DNA from: Ponticaulis koreensis DSM 19734
GTDB lineage: Bacteria; Pseudomonadota; Alphaproteobacteria; Caulobacterales; Hyphomonadaceae
Length of the DNA: 64,000 bases
Direction: 5' to 3'
NCBI RefSeq assembly: GCF_000420665.1
Contig: NZ_ATVJ01000001.1
Location: 744,001 to 808,000, forward strand
Position 1 is the stretch's first letter. Each line of letters begins with the position of its first letter. Positions 25,461 to 34,593 of this stretch are shown here, in pieces. The notes under the pieces were generated by a model. It did no database searches and had not been told where the DNA came from. It was given only the letters and a program-made list of their open reading frames with translations. A program made the translations under genes and the position numbers.

Positions 25461-26456
25461 ATGAGTGGTGATTTGGATGTGGTTGGTGTTGGCAATGCCA
25501 TCGTCGACGTTATCGCATCAGTTCCAGACGGATTTCTCACAATCCACGACATCCGCAAAGGTGGAATGACGCTTATCGATCAAATGCGCGCTACCGAACT
25601 GGCGCGCGCGTTTGGTGATAAAGGCCGCTTCGTTCCAGGCGGATCGGGTGCGAACACAATTGCTGGCATTACCAGCCTTGGCGGCCATACAGGTTATATC
25701 GGCAAGGTCGCAGAAGATGCGCTTGGCAAATTCTTCCGCAAGGAAATGAACCGCGTTCAGATCGAATTTCCGACAGCATCTCTTGTAAACGGACCGGCTA
25801 CAGCGCGCTGCATGATCGCTGTGACACCGGACGGTGAACGCTCCATGAGCACTTTCCTGGGTGCGTCTACTGAATTCACGCCTGAAGACGTCGATGCCGA
25901 ACTGATCAAACGCGGCAAAATCCTCTATCTGGAAGGCTATCTCTTCGACAAGGAAGAAGCAAAAGCGGCATTCGTCCACGCCGCAGAAATCGCGAAAGCC
26001 GCAAAACGCCGTGTTGCCCTGACGCTATCTGACAGCTTCTGCGTGGATCGCCACCGCTCGAGCTTCCGTCATCTGATCAAGGGCCATGTCGATCTCGTCT
26101 TCGCAAATGAAGCAGAGTTGCTCTCGCTTTATGAAACGACAGACTTCGACGCCGCCGTTCAGATGCTTCGCGCTGACGCTTATGCTGGCGCAATCACGCG
26201 GTCGTCCAAAGGGTCTGTTGTCGTGACACCTGACGAGATCATCACCATGCCAGCAGAGCCTGTGAAAAAAGTCGTCGATGCCACCGGCGCCGGCGATCAA
26301 TACGCCGCCGGCTTCCTTTTCGGCTATGCGCGAAACCGTCGTATCCGTGACTGCGCCAAGCTTGGTCATATTGCAGCGGCCGAAGTGATTTCACATTACG
26401 GCCCACGTCCGGAAACCAGCTATCGTCAACTGGCTGTAAAAGCCGGTCTTCTTTAA
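25461..26456 (+). CDS. PfkB-family carbohydrate kinase (adenosine-kinase-like)
   Basis: 331 residues from ATG 25461 (MSGDLDVVGVGNAIVDVIAS). PfkB signature 1 is at VPGGSGANTIAGITSLGG and signature 2 at VDATGAGDQYAAGFLFGY, with the catalytic Asp in GAGD. The N-terminal DVVGVGNAIVDVIA and the absence of a ribokinase-specific start resemble alphaproteobacterial proteins labelled adenosine kinase. It would phosphorylate a nucleoside or sugar with ATP. The ATP-grasp gene is divergent across 59 bases. The substrate is inferred only by resemblance. Confidence 0.88.
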   Translation: MSGDLDVVGVGNAIVDVIASVPDGFLTIHDIRKGGMTLIDQMRATELARAFGDKGRFVPGGSGANTIAGITSLGGHTGYIGKVAEDALGKFFRKEMNRVQIEFPTASLVNGPATARCMIAVTPDGERSMSTFLGASTEFTPEDVDAELIKRGKILYLEGYLFDKEEAKAAFVHAAEIAKAAKRRVALTLSDSFCVDRHRSSFRHLIKGHVDLVFANEAELLSLYETTDFDAAVQMLRADAYAGAITRSSKGSVVVTPDEIITMPAEPVKKVVDATGAGDQYAAGFLFGYARNRRIRDCAKLGHIAAAEVISHYGPRPETSYRQLAVKAGLL

Positions 26457-27055
26457 CGGATCCAGCTTTTTTCGGTCAGGGCATCTTCTACAAAGTCGAT
26501 CCTGTCCTGACCGAAATACATTTCATTTCCGACGACAAATGATGGCGCGCCGAAAATGCCGTGCTCCAGAGCCATTTTGGTAAATTCGGAAATGATCTCT
26601 GCGTTTTCTGTAGCATCTGCGCGCGCCATAAACTGATCGGTGCAGAATTCTTCACCCGTCAGCACGTCGCGGAGCACCGCTTCATCGGCGAGATTCTTCG
26701 GCTCACCCCAGCTATGATGAAACATCGCTTTCATGAAAGGGATCAAAGCGCCATCCTCCAGCAAACTTGCCGTAATGTTCAGGGCTTTGCGTGAATCAAA
26801 CGGAAAATGCGGATTGAACGTGAATGGCAGATCAAACCGTTTTGCATGACGAACTGTGTCGACGAAAAAATAGTTACGTTTTGCCTCAACCACACCCGGC
26901 GGGCGGTTGCCTGTGGCCTTCATCACGGCGCCCAGAAACATTGGTCGCCAGATGATTTCGCAACCGGTGCGCGCCTGTAGATCAAGGACCCGATGAAATC
27001 CGAAATAAGACATCGGACTTACATAATCGAAGTAAAACTCTACCTGGCCAGCCAT
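26453..27055 (-). CDS. 2-hydroxychromene-2-carboxylate isomerase-like DsbA/kappa-GST protein
   Basis: 200 residues. It starts MAGQVEFYFDYVSPMSYFGF, where the Ser of the SPxSYF motif is the glutathione-activating residue of kappa-class GST and HCCA isomerase. A C-terminal GIFGAPSFVVGNEMYFGQDR (the cis-Pro loop GAPSF and xFGQDR) completes the thioredoxin-like fold. HCCA isomerases act in naphthalene breakdown, but no such pathway is visible here, so another aromatic or xenobiotic substrate is likely. A MarR-family gene is divergent across a 123-bp gap containing a perfect 14-bp palindrome, which suggests local repression. Confidence 0.88.
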   Translation of the reverse strand: MAGQVEFYFDYVSPMSYFGFHRVLDLQARTGCEIIWRPMFLGAVMKATGNRPPGVVEAKRNYFFVDTVRHAKRFDLPFTFNPHFPFDSRKALNITASLLEDGALIPFMKAMFHHSWGEPKNLADEAVLRDVLTGEEFCTDQFMARADATENAEIISEFTKMALEHGIFGAPSFVVGNEMYFGQDRIDFVEDALTEKSWIR

Positions 27056-27068
27056 ATGAATCTCCTAA

Positions 27069-27082
27069 ATTGTATATACAAT
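27069..27082. promoter_or_regulatory. perfect 14-bp palindrome, candidate MarR operator
   Basis: ATTGTATATACAAT is a perfect inverted repeat in the gap between the isomerase gene (minus strand) and the MarR-family gene (plus strand), 14 bases before the isomerase start. MarR dimers bind palindromes of this size and often repress both themselves and a divergent neighbour. Binding is inferred. Confidence 0.55.
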
Positions 27083-27178
27083 ATATGAACTAAGAATTCA
27101 GATATCTACCCCAAACAGCGCTCAATTTGCCGTGAAATACGACTCCATTTACATGACATATCATATTATGGAGTGACC

Positions 27179-27637
27179 ATGACGCTTCCCAAAAGGTTCC
27201 GCGATACGATTCTGGCCGCACAACGCAGCGGTCATCGCGTGTTTGCGGACATGTTGAGACCGTTAGGCCTGACGCCAGCCTGGGCAGAGGTTCTAGCAAC
27301 GCTTGAGGAGAATCGAGCTTTATCTATCAGAGAGCTCAGCCACTTTCTGATCTGTGAGGCAGATCACCCCTCCCGCCTGATCAAACGCATGGAAGAAAAA
27401 GGGCTCATCACCCGCACGCCAGATCCAAATGATAGAAGAGCGGTCAAACTGGCACTTACAGAATCTGGTCAGGTCGCAGCATACAAGGTCGCCCAGATCG
27501 AAGCGGGTTTTAATGAATGGATTGAGCAGCGCCTCAATGCTGACAACGTCAGCACAACCATCCTTACGCTCGAGCGTCTGATGAAGGGCACCCCTGAGGC
27601 CAGAAGCCTGCAAAACCGCTACGCCGACAAACAATGA
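27179..27637 (+). CDS. MarR-family transcriptional regulator
   Basis: 152 residues from ATG 27179; GTG 27173 would add two residues. The winged-helix domain includes LTPAWAEVLATLEENRALSI, RELSHFLICEADHPSRLIKR (recognition helix) and the wing GLITRTPDPNDRRAVKLALT, with the DPNDRR turn of the MarR family. C-terminal helices form the dimer arm. It probably responds to an aromatic or phenolic ligand and represses the divergent isomerase gene through the palindrome at 27069-27082. The ligand is unknown. Confidence 0.92.
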   Translation: MTLPKRFRDTILAAQRSGHRVFADMLRPLGLTPAWAEVLATLEENRALSIRELSHFLICEADHPSRLIKRMEEKGLITRTPDPNDRRAVKLALTESGQVAAYKVAQIEAGFNEWIEQRLNADNVSTTILTLERLMKGTPEARSLQNRYADKQ

Positions 27638-27649
27638 CGCTCCCCCTGT

Positions 27650-27664
27650 TGACAATCATTCTCA
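27650..27664. promoter_or_regulatory. candidate Fur box, upstream copy
   Basis: TGACAAT-C-ATTCTCA fits the 7-1-7 Fur consensus TGATAAT-N-ATTATCA with two mismatches. A TTGACA at 27649-27654, a possible -35 element, overlaps it, so bound Fur would block the promoter. A Fur-family regulator is encoded at 3861-4280. Confidence 0.6.
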
Positions 27665-27684
27665 TCTAATTCATTGGCCTTTAT

Positions 27685-27699
27685 TGAGAATAATTATCA
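27685..27699. promoter_or_regulatory. candidate Fur box, downstream copy
   Basis: TGAGAAT-A-ATTATCA matches the 7-1-7 Fur consensus at all but one half-site base. It lies 20 bases after the first box and about 300 bases before the PepSY gene, in a tandem arrangement that suggests strong iron repression. Confidence 0.72.
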
Positions 27700-27716
27700 G
27701 TTGCATTGGAAATGTT

Positions 27717-27839
27717 ATGTGCTGCTCTTCTTCGCGCATTCCGAACGCGCGTAGCCAGCCCGTCCATCCGTACTGCGGTCATTTGGTCGCAGATCGTATA
27801 CGACGGAATGCTAAAGCCATAACGTTTATATGGTTATAA
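27717..27839 (+). CDS. possible small ORF in the Fur-controlled leader, 40 residues
   Basis: An ATG 17 bases after the second Fur box opens a 40-residue frame starting MCCSSSRIPNARSQPVHPYC and ending ITFIWL. It has three Cys and two His, which could bind metal, but no clear ribosome site and no recognised family. It lies in the otherwise empty stretch 27638-28002 between the MarR gene and the PepSY gene, where nothing else was seen apart from the two Fur boxes. It may be a leader peptide or chance. Confidence 0.25.
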   Translation: MCCSSSRIPNARSQPVHPYCGHLVADRIRRNAKAITFIWL

Positions 27840-28002
27840 GGATCAGCTTGCAGCTATCTCAACACGTCAAAGTCGGCCCTGATATGCATGTCATGTCATA
27901 TAGTTTCACCGGATCTATAGCGCATTTCAGGCGGACTGAGGCCTCAGGCAACCAACAGACGCCCATTCGCGCCGTTTAATCTGTAAAAAGGGTGAAATCC
28001 CC

Positions 28003-29169
28003 ATGTCATTTCGTCGGATCATTTTCTGGAGCCACCTTGCAACCGGCTGCGTTGCAGGCCTGTTCGTACTTCTCATGTCGGTCACCGGCATTCTTCTGAT
28101 GTATGAACACCACCTGCCGCTCGCTATTCTGGACGGCGTCGAGGTCGCAGCGCCAGAGGGTGCATCTCGCATGACTGTGGATGAGCTGGTGCAGACAGAA
28201 GCGGTTCAGGAAGCTGGTACTAATCGGGTGTCTCTGGCGTTTGACAACCGCGAAAACGCGCCCGTAATTCTTCAGGCGGGGCGCTCAGATGCCATTCTGT
28301 TAAATCCGTTCACGGGCACACCAATCGAGAACCCGGCGCTTGCAACGGAAGACTTCATGCACACGATGATGGGCATCCACCGCTGGCTTGGCGCAGAAGG
28401 TGAAGCCCGGTCTACAGCGCGCGCAGTCACCGGTGCGGCGAACCTCGCCTTTCTGTTTCTGGTGATTTCAGGCCTGTACCTATGGTTCCCAAAAGCGATG
28501 CGCTGGACCTTCTTCAAGTTGAACCTGTTCTTCCGCGGATCTTATCCGAATGCGAAAGCCCGCGACTATAACTGGCACCATGTCTTCGGCTTCTGGGCGC
28601 TTATTCCACTCTTCTTTATCGTCATCTCTGGTGTCATGATTTCATACCCGTGGGCATCCCAGCTAATCTACGCAGCATGGGGCGAAGACATGCCTCAACG
28701 CGGCGGACCACCTCCGTCAGGCGGAAACGGGCCGGACGCTGCGGAAACAGAGGAAACGGTGATAGAACTGATGAGCCTTCAGGCTGCAGTCGACGCCGCA
28801 ATCGCAGAATATGACGGAGACTGGAAGCGTATGTCGATTTCGCTGCCATCAGAGCCGGATGCAAAAACAGTCAGCCTGACGCGTGATTTTGGAAACCGCA
28901 TCACGCCTCAACAACGCACAAACCTGACCTTTGACCGCAGCGCGGGCGAGATTACGCAAGTTCGCGAGTATGCGGAAAACTCACCAGCCATGAAGACCCG
29001 TATGTTTCTGCGCTTTATTCATACAGGCGAGCGTTATGGCGTGATCGGGTCTACAATTGCTGGCATCGCATCCCTGGCCGCCTGCTTCCTTGTCTGGACG
29101 GGTTTGGCTCTGTCGTGGCGCCGACTGGTGCTTCCTGCATGGCGACGCCGTAAGGCAAAACAAGCCTGA
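28003..29169 (+). CDS. PepSY-associated membrane protein, probably iron-regulated
   Basis: 388 residues with the PepSY_TM layout: a first helix (about residues 8-32, WSHLATGCVAGLFVLLMSVTG), a periplasmic PepSY region with HTMMGIHRWLGAEGEARS, two middle helices (about 145-165 and 190-215), a second soluble region rich in Gly/Pro and Glu, and a last helix near 350-370. Such proteins are often encoded beside TonB-dependent siderophore receptors and may act as ferric-siderophore reductases. No receptor is adjacent, but two Fur boxes lie upstream. It is convergent with hslU without a gap. Confidence 0.88.
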   Translation: MSFRRIIFWSHLATGCVAGLFVLLMSVTGILLMYEHHLPLAILDGVEVAAPEGASRMTVDELVQTEAVQEAGTNRVSLAFDNRENAPVILQAGRSDAILLNPFTGTPIENPALATEDFMHTMMGIHRWLGAEGEARSTARAVTGAANLAFLFLVISGLYLWFPKAMRWTFFKLNLFFRGSYPNAKARDYNWHHVFGFWALIPLFFIVISGVMISYPWASQLIYAAWGEDMPQRGGPPPSGGNGPDAAETEETVIELMSLQAAVDAAIAEYDGDWKRMSISLPSEPDAKTVSLTRDFGNRITPQQRTNLTFDRSAGEITQVREYAENSPAMKTRMFLRFIHTGERYGVIGSTIAGIASLAACFLVWTGLALSWRRLVLPAWRRRKAKQA

Positions 29170-30474
29170 TCAGAGAATGTATTTTGAAAGGTCGGCGTCC
29201 TGAGCAAGGTCGCCGACTTTTGTTTTTACGTCCTCCGCCGTCAGGCGAATTGTCTCGCCTGAGCGGTCTGGCGCCGTGAAGGAAATCTCGTCCAGCAGGC
29301 GCTCCATCACCGTTTGAAGACGACGCGCGCCAATATTCTCCACGCTCTCATTCACGCGCACAGCGAGATCTGCGAGCTCATCAATGGCATCTTCGGAAAA
29401 CTCGAGCGTGACGCCTTCGGCTTCCATCAGAGCTGTATACTGCTTGATGAGGCTGGCTTCCGGTTCTGTCAGAATACGGCGAAAATCGTCGCGGGTGAGG
29501 GCTTTCAGCTCAACTCGAATTGGAAGACGCCCCTGAAGCTCTGGCAGAAGATCGCTTGGCTTGGCCACGTGGAACGCGCCTGACGCGATGAACAGAATAT
29601 GGTCGGTTTTTACAGCGCCGCGCTTCGTTGTGACGGTTGTGCCTTCGATAAGCGGGAGAAGGTCACGCTGCACGCCTTCGCGAGAGACATCGGCGCCGCG
29701 GCGATCACCACCGGAAGCAACCTTGTCGATCTCATCCAGAAAGACGATGCCATCCTGCTCAACAGAGCGAACAGCCTCACGGATAATGCTTTCCTCGTCG
29801 AGAAGCTTATCGCTTTCCTCATTCAGAAGAGGCTCATAGGCATCCCTAACCTTCATGCGGACCTGTTTGGTGCGACCGCCCATCGCCTTGCCGAATATGT
29901 CACCAAGATTGATCATACCCATTGAGCCACCACCGCCGGGGATATCCATCATATCCATAGGCGAAGAGGTATCGGCTATATCGATATCGACTTCGCGATC
30001 ATCAAGATCGCCGTCTTTCAGCTTCTTGCGGAAGGTTTCGCGGGTGGACTGGCCTGCGTTTTCACCGACAAGCGCGCTCAGCACCCGTTCTTCGGCAGCA
30101 ATCTCAGCGCGTACACGTACGTCCTGACGTTTGCGTTCCCGAGTTATGCCAATTGCAGCTTCCACGAGATCGCGAATGATCTGTTCAACATCGCGGCCGA
30201 CATAGCCAACCTCAGTGAACTTCGTCGCTTCGACTTTCAGAAATGGCGCATTAGCGAGTTTCGCAAGCCGGCGAGAGATTTCTGTTTTACCGACACCGGT
30301 GGGCCCGATCATGAGAATGTTCTTCGGCGTAATTTCTTCTGCTAGTGGTGAACCGACCTGTTTACGTCTCCACCGGTTACGCAGCGCAATCGCGACTGCC
30401 CGTTTCGCGTCAGCCTGACCGACAATATACCGGTCGAGTTCAGATACGATTTCGCGGGGAGAAAACTCGGTCAT
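29170..30474 (-). CDS. hslU: HslU, ATPase subunit of the HslUV protease
   Basis: 434 residues from ATG 30474 ([20 protein letters not shown]). Walker [14 protein letters not shown] lies near residue 52; Walker B VFLDEIDK and the sensor region follow. The intermediate I-domain (about 110-235) includes [12 protein letters not shown]. The C terminus ends DLSKYIL, the tail that docks into HslV and activates it. HslU unfolds substrates for HslV. Here a DUF2157 membrane-protein gene sits between hslV and hslU, unlike the usual direct pairing, although all three are on the same strand. Confidence 0.97.
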   Translation of the reverse strand: MTEFSPREIVSELDRYIVGQADAKRAVAIALRNRWRRKQVGSPLAEEITPKNILMIGPTGVGKTEISRRLAKLANAPFLKVEATKFTEVGYVGRDVEQIIRDLVEAAIGITRERKRQDVRVRAEIAAEERVLSALVGENAGQSTRETFRKKLKDGDLDDREVDIDIADTSSPMDMMDIPGGGGSMGMINLGDIFGKAMGGRTKQVRMKVRDAYEPLLNEESDKLLDEESIIREAVRSVEQDGIVFLDEIDKVASGGDRRGADVSREGVQRDLLPLIEGTTVTTKRGAVKTDHILFIASGAFHVAKPSDLLPELQGRLPIRVELKALTRDDFRRILTEPEASLIKQYTALMEAEGVTLEFSEDAIDELADLAVRVNESVENIGARRLQTVMERLLDEISFTAPDRSGETIRLTAEDVKTKVGDLAQDADLSKYIL

Positions 30475-30597
30475 AAATGCAAAGGCTCCGGATAGTTCTG
30501 GCAAAACGCGCCACTGGTCTCACTAGGAGTTAGGAAGAGAGCTGGAATCTCCAAGAAAAAATCCCAGCCCGTCTTCGGATTCTAATTTTCGAAAGCC

Positions 30598-31692
30598 TCA
30601 GACTTCTTTCGGAAAGATACGCCCGAGCAGCCCTGTCGATGGCACCCAGGCCAAAAGAATCTTCCGTGCGGTCTTCCAGCCTGCGCCGAGCAGAACAACG
30701 ATCGCACCGATGAGAAGGAAAGGCGCAGCAAACTTCATCAGAATGGAGTCGCCGAATGCCTGAAAGAGATTCCAGATCGCCCATCCGAAAGTTACAAGGC
30801 CAGAGATAATGAGCGCGCGGCGGTTCAGAGCCAGCGAAAGAATGGTCAACACAGCAAGGACAGAGACGAGTGCGACATGGACCATGGCGCTTCCATCTGG
30901 CACGGAGCCCTCAACAATACCCCGAATGCCATAGACAAGCTGCGGAGCCGCAGCCACGTGCAGCCAGAAAGCATTATCAGACAGGCGGGAAGAGCGGTGA
31001 GGGTCGCGCGCATCGAAGAAGATGGCCAGCAAGAGCGAGACGACGCCCATAGCCACCAATGTTTCATAGCCCGGCATCAGAATGAACGCGATGAGCGACA
31101 GCGTGATCATCATCAGGAATTGGGAGAAGGGCAGGCGGAAGCGGATGTAATACGCAAGCGCCGCACCCGTCGCGACCAGAATGCCGAGAATGGCAGATGT
31201 ACGCGACTGCGTTGCCAGATCTTCAAAGAAACTATCGCTCGGCTCGCTTCCCGTGAAGACAGATGACGCAATCTCGCCGCCATGCTCCTGAAACACGTTC
31301 CAGACGAGCAGGAAGTAAGCAGCAACGCCAACACAAACCGACCAGATAATCGCGAGAACAATGCTCGGCAGGAGCAATTTTCGGCGGGCGCAGAAATATT
31401 CAGAAAGCCCCCAGGCAATTGCTGCCAGCAGCCCGAAGATCACCGGTGCAAAATGTTCAAAACGAACAGTGCCGGATGTAAAAATGGAGATTGAAAGGCC
31501 GGCACCCAAGCCGACAAACAGAATGACGAGACCAATAGAGAGGAAAACGTCATTCAGATTGGAAAGAAAGCGTAACGGCTCGGATTCGGCCTCTTCACCT
31601 TCTTTTCGTGTAAACATCGCTTCAAGCCGGGCGGCCTGATCGGCAGAAATAACATCGGCTTCAATTGCCGCCTTCAGCTTGTCGCGATCCAT
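30598..31692 (-). CDS. DUF2157-like polytopic membrane protein
   Basis: 364 residues from ATG 31692, one base after the hslV stop. A short soluble N terminus (MDRDKLKAAIEADVISADQA) resembles the start of DUF2157 proteins. It is followed by about ten hydrophobic helices between residues 50 and 350, with LVILFVGLGAGLSISIF and LLIGAIVVLLGAGWKTARK as examples. The function of the family is unknown. The position between hslV and hslU suggests cotranscription with the HslUV protease. A 123-base gap to hslU holds no clear terminator. Confidence 0.72.
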   Translation of the reverse strand: MDRDKLKAAIEADVISADQAARLEAMFTRKEGEEAESEPLRFLSNLNDVFLSIGLVILFVGLGAGLSISIFTSGTVRFEHFAPVIFGLLAAIAWGLSEYFCARRKLLLPSIVLAIIWSVCVGVAAYFLLVWNVFQEHGGEIASSVFTGSEPSDSFFEDLATQSRTSAILGILVATGAALAYYIRFRLPFSQFLMMITLSLIAFILMPGYETLVAMGVVSLLLAIFFDARDPHRSSRLSDNAFWLHVAAAPQLVYGIRGIVEGSVPDGSAMVHVALVSVLAVLTILSLALNRRALIISGLVTFGWAIWNLFQAFGDSILMKFAAPFLLIGAIVVLLGAGWKTARKILLAWVPSTGLLGRIFPKEV

Positions 31693-31693
31693 A

Positions 31694-32257
31694 TCATGTC
31701 TCCGATGGCAGAGATTCCAGTGTGAAGCTGGAATTTGTGTAGACACAGATATCTGCCGCGATCTCCATCGCTTTACGGGCAATCACTTCCGCGTCTGGTT
31801 CATATTCATAGAGTGCGCGCGCTGCGGAGACGGCGTAATTGCCGCCAGAGCCAATCGCCAGCACGTTATGCTCCGGTTCGATGACGTCGCCCTGTCCGGA
31901 AATGAGGAGAGTGACATCCTTGTCAGCCACGATCAGCATGGCTTCGAGTTTTTGAAGATATTTCTCGGTACGCCATTCCTTGGCGAGCTCGACAGCTGCG
32001 CGTTGAAGCTGATCCGGATAGCGTTCGAGCTTGCCCTGAAGGCGTTCGAACAACGTGAAGGCATCCGCCGTCGCGCCTGCAAATCCAGTCAGCACCTTGC
32101 CTTCGATAAGCTGGCGCACCTTCTTCGCATTGCCCTTCATAACTGTCTGGCCAAGGGAAACCTGACCATCACCGATAAGGGCGATTTTACCGTTCTTGCG
32201 CACAGCCAGAATTGTGGTTGCACGCCATTTATTGTCCTGGTGGGTATCATTCATCAT
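31694..32257 (-). CDS. hslV: HslV, peptidase subunit of the HslUV protease
   Basis: 187 residues. The short propeptide ends before [19 protein letters not shown], where the first Thr becomes the N-terminal nucleophile of the mature proteasome-like subunit. [33 protein letters not shown] and the [14 protein letters not shown] segment are typical. Twelve copies form a double ring that is opened by HslU. The propeptide is longer than usual ([13 protein letters not shown]), a feature of many alphaproteobacterial HslV proteins. A heat-shock promoter upstream was not identified. Confidence 0.97.
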   Translation of the reverse strand: MMNDTHQDNKWRATTILAVRKNGKIALIGDGQVSLGQTVMKGNAKKVRQLIEGKVLTGFAGATADAFTLFERLQGKLERYPDQLQRAAVELAKEWRTEKYLQKLEAMLIVADKDVTLLISGQGDVIEPEHNVLAIGSGGNYAVSAARALYEYEPDAEVIARKAMEIAADICVYTNSSFTLESLPSET

Positions 32258-32331
32258 GCTGGCAATGTGGCGAAGCTATCGCCAAAACGCAAGCAAAATT
32301 TCCGTTTATCGATAAATCTGATATTTCGAGG

Positions 32332-34455
32332 CTAAGCTGCACCGTCCAGAGAGGTAAGGAAATCCTCAGCCAGCGTCTCGCCAAAAGGACGCCAGTTTTC
32401 AAGGAACTTCATAAATTCATCCGGCGGAATCGGCTTCGCATAGAGATAGCCTTGCGCCAGTGTACAGCCGCGGCGACGCAGGAAGTCGCTCTGGGACGGT
32501 GTCTCAACGCCTTCAGCCACAGTTTCAAGACCCATGGTCTCGGCCATGGCCAGAATCATCTCGACGACAGCTGGCGCCTGAGAATCAGAATGGAGCGCAC
32601 TGACGAACTGCTGGTCGATCTTGAACACGTCGAATGGCAGCTTGGTCAGTGTCACGAGGTTGGAGTGACCCGCACCGAAATCGTCAATCGCAAGACGAAC
32701 GCCCATAGCACGGAGTGGGCGCATGATTTCTGATACACGATCCGTATCGGCAACGGCCATCGTCTCAGTAATCTCAAGCTCGAGACGACCAGGCGGCAGG
32801 CCAGCGTCGCGAATAGAAGACAGAACCTTCTCAGAGAAGTTAGCCTCTTCAAACTGAAGCGGGGAAACGTTCACCGCGACTTTACAGTCATGACCGGCTT
32901 TCATCCAGCGCGTGGCCTGCACACAAGCCTGCTTCAGAACGGACTCGCCAATACGGGAGATCAGGCCAAGCTGCTCGGCCATCGGAATAAAAATGCCTGG
33001 GGAAATGATATCACCATCTTCACGCTGCCAGCGCACAAGCGCCTCGGCACCGGAGATCTGACCGGTTTTGAAGTCCACCTTCGCCTGAAAGTAAGGAATG
33101 AACTCGTCTCGCTCGATACCGCGACGCAGATCAGCCTCAAGGTGAAGGCGGTCCATCGCGATTTTATTGAGCTTGGTAGAGTAAAAACGGGCTTTAGAGC
33201 GACCTGCACGGCGCGCTTCCTTCAAAGCAAGATCAGCATTTTTAACGAGGTCTTCGCCTTTCACACCATGGATTGGCGCAAGCGCGATACCACCAGACAG
33301 GCCGAGCGTGATCGCCTGACCGCCAATTTCAAGCGGCTGGCGCATGCTGGAAATCACCATCTGCATGAGACGGGTAATGTCTGACTTGGCGTCAATATTC
33401 GGAACAACGACTGCGAACTCGTCACCGCTGAGCCGCGCAACCATCGAGGGTTGCTGCTGCGCATCGGTAAGACGAACAGCCTTATCCGCCGCGACTAAAG
33501 CCTTGCGGATGCGCATGCCAATCAAAGATAGCGCTTCGTCACCTTTTTGCGGACCAAGTGTTTCATTCACCCAGCGAAAGCGATCCACATTCAGTATAAT
33601 GACAGCCGTAAAGCAATCATCTGTACGGTCCTGAAGGGACTTGTTCAGAACACGCAGGAAGCGTTCGCGGTTAGGAAGGTCCGTCACGGAATCTACAAAA
33701 GCGAGCTTCTGAATATGGCGCATGGTGTTTTCCATGCGCTGCATCATCTTGTTGAAGGACTCGCCCAGAAGATCGAATTCGTTACCAGCTTTCAGATCAA
33801 CGCGAGATGACAGATGACCCGCATTAATGCCCGACGTGAAATCGATAAGACGATAGAGCGGGTCGGTAACTTTGTGTACGAGCATCAGAACCAATGGAAT
33901 GCACAGCGCGCAAATAAGGGCGCCAGTTGCAAGGCTCCACATCAAAGTACGCAGCCACGTATTTGGCAGTGCCGAGAACGGATACTCGATCGCGAAATAA
34001 CCAACAAGCATCCCGTTTGAGAAAACAGGCTGGGCCAGAACGATTCCATTTTGACTCTGAAGAACGGTCCGTTCGTCTGAAAGTTTGGTCAGCGCAAGCG
34101 CTTCCATGATCACACGATGAGAGCTCTCTTCCTCGGTCACATCAAAAGAAATTTCGCCATTAACATCGATCACTCGCAGAGCGGAAACTGTTTCGGAAAC
34201 CCGAACGAGCTCAGTGATACGTTCCTCATTCTCAACGGTCGGGCGCGGCAACATAGCCGGCATAACCGGGTTCCAAGTATTCGCACTCGCCTCAATGTTC
34301 GATGTAGCTTTGGCCGCACGTGTGAAATGATCCAGCGCGAGATTGGACAGTGCAAAGCCCAATGACGCAAGCACAACAAGCCCGATCGCGAATCCAATCA
34401 GACTCGTTCGCAGACCGTACTTTACGCTTCCGTTTGGCGTTTCCTGCCTAGCCAT
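32332..34455 (-). CDS. membrane GGDEF-EAL protein with HAMP domain
   Basis: 707 residues. The layout is a membrane helix (about 16-38), a periplasmic sensory domain, a second helix (about 165-190), a HAMP linker, a GGDEF domain (RLSGDEFAVV, where the first Gly is Ser) and an EAL domain (GAEALVRWQRE; ELEITETMAV; DDFGAGHSNL; ETVAEGVET). All EAL catalytic acids are present, so c-di-GMP breakdown is likely. RxSGDEF can still be active, so cyclase activity is possible. The I-site is not obvious. It probably tunes surface attachment or motility in response to an unknown periplasmic signal. Confidence 0.93.
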   Translation of the reverse strand: MARQETPNGSVKYGLRTSLIGFAIGLVVLASLGFALSNLALDHFTRAAKATSNIEASANTWNPVMPAMLPRPTVENEERITELVRVSETVSALRVIDVNGEISFDVTEEESSHRVIMEALALTKLSDERTVLQSQNGIVLAQPVFSNGMLVGYFAIEYPFSALPNTWLRTLMWSLATGALICALCIPLVLMLVHKVTDPLYRLIDFTSGINAGHLSSRVDLKAGNEFDLLGESFNKMMQRMENTMRHIQKLAFVDSVTDLPNRERFLRVLNKSLQDRTDDCFTAVIILNVDRFRWVNETLGPQKGDEALSLIGMRIRKALVAADKAVRLTDAQQQPSMVARLSGDEFAVVVPNIDAKSDITRLMQMVISSMRQPLEIGGQAITLGLSGGIALAPIHGVKGEDLVKNADLALKEARRAGRSKARFYSTKLNKIAMDRLHLEADLRRGIERDEFIPYFQAKVDFKTGQISGAEALVRWQREDGDIISPGIFIPMAEQLGLISRIGESVLKQACVQATRWMKAGHDCKVAVNVSPLQFEEANFSEKVLSSIRDAGLPPGRLELEITETMAVADTDRVSEIMRPLRAMGVRLAIDDFGAGHSNLVTLTKLPFDVFKIDQQFVSALHSDSQAPAVVEMILAMAETMGLETVAEGVETPSQSDFLRRRGCTLAQGYLYAKPIPPDEFMKFLENWRPFGETLAEDFLTSLDGAA

Positions 34456-34593
34456 TTGCTCCTCAAAGCATTATGGGCAGACCTGAAATCAGGCTCCCAT
34501 GAGACCTCTGTTAAGAGAATTTGTTTAGAAATCGGTGAATAAGCCCCTAAATCTTCGTAGAAACCGACAAAAAAGTCGGCAGGGAATGTGATC

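Noticed and set aside
31679-32335. 218-residue open frame on the plus strand
   Set aside because: It is antisense to hslV, whose N-terminal Thr and core motifs are intact.
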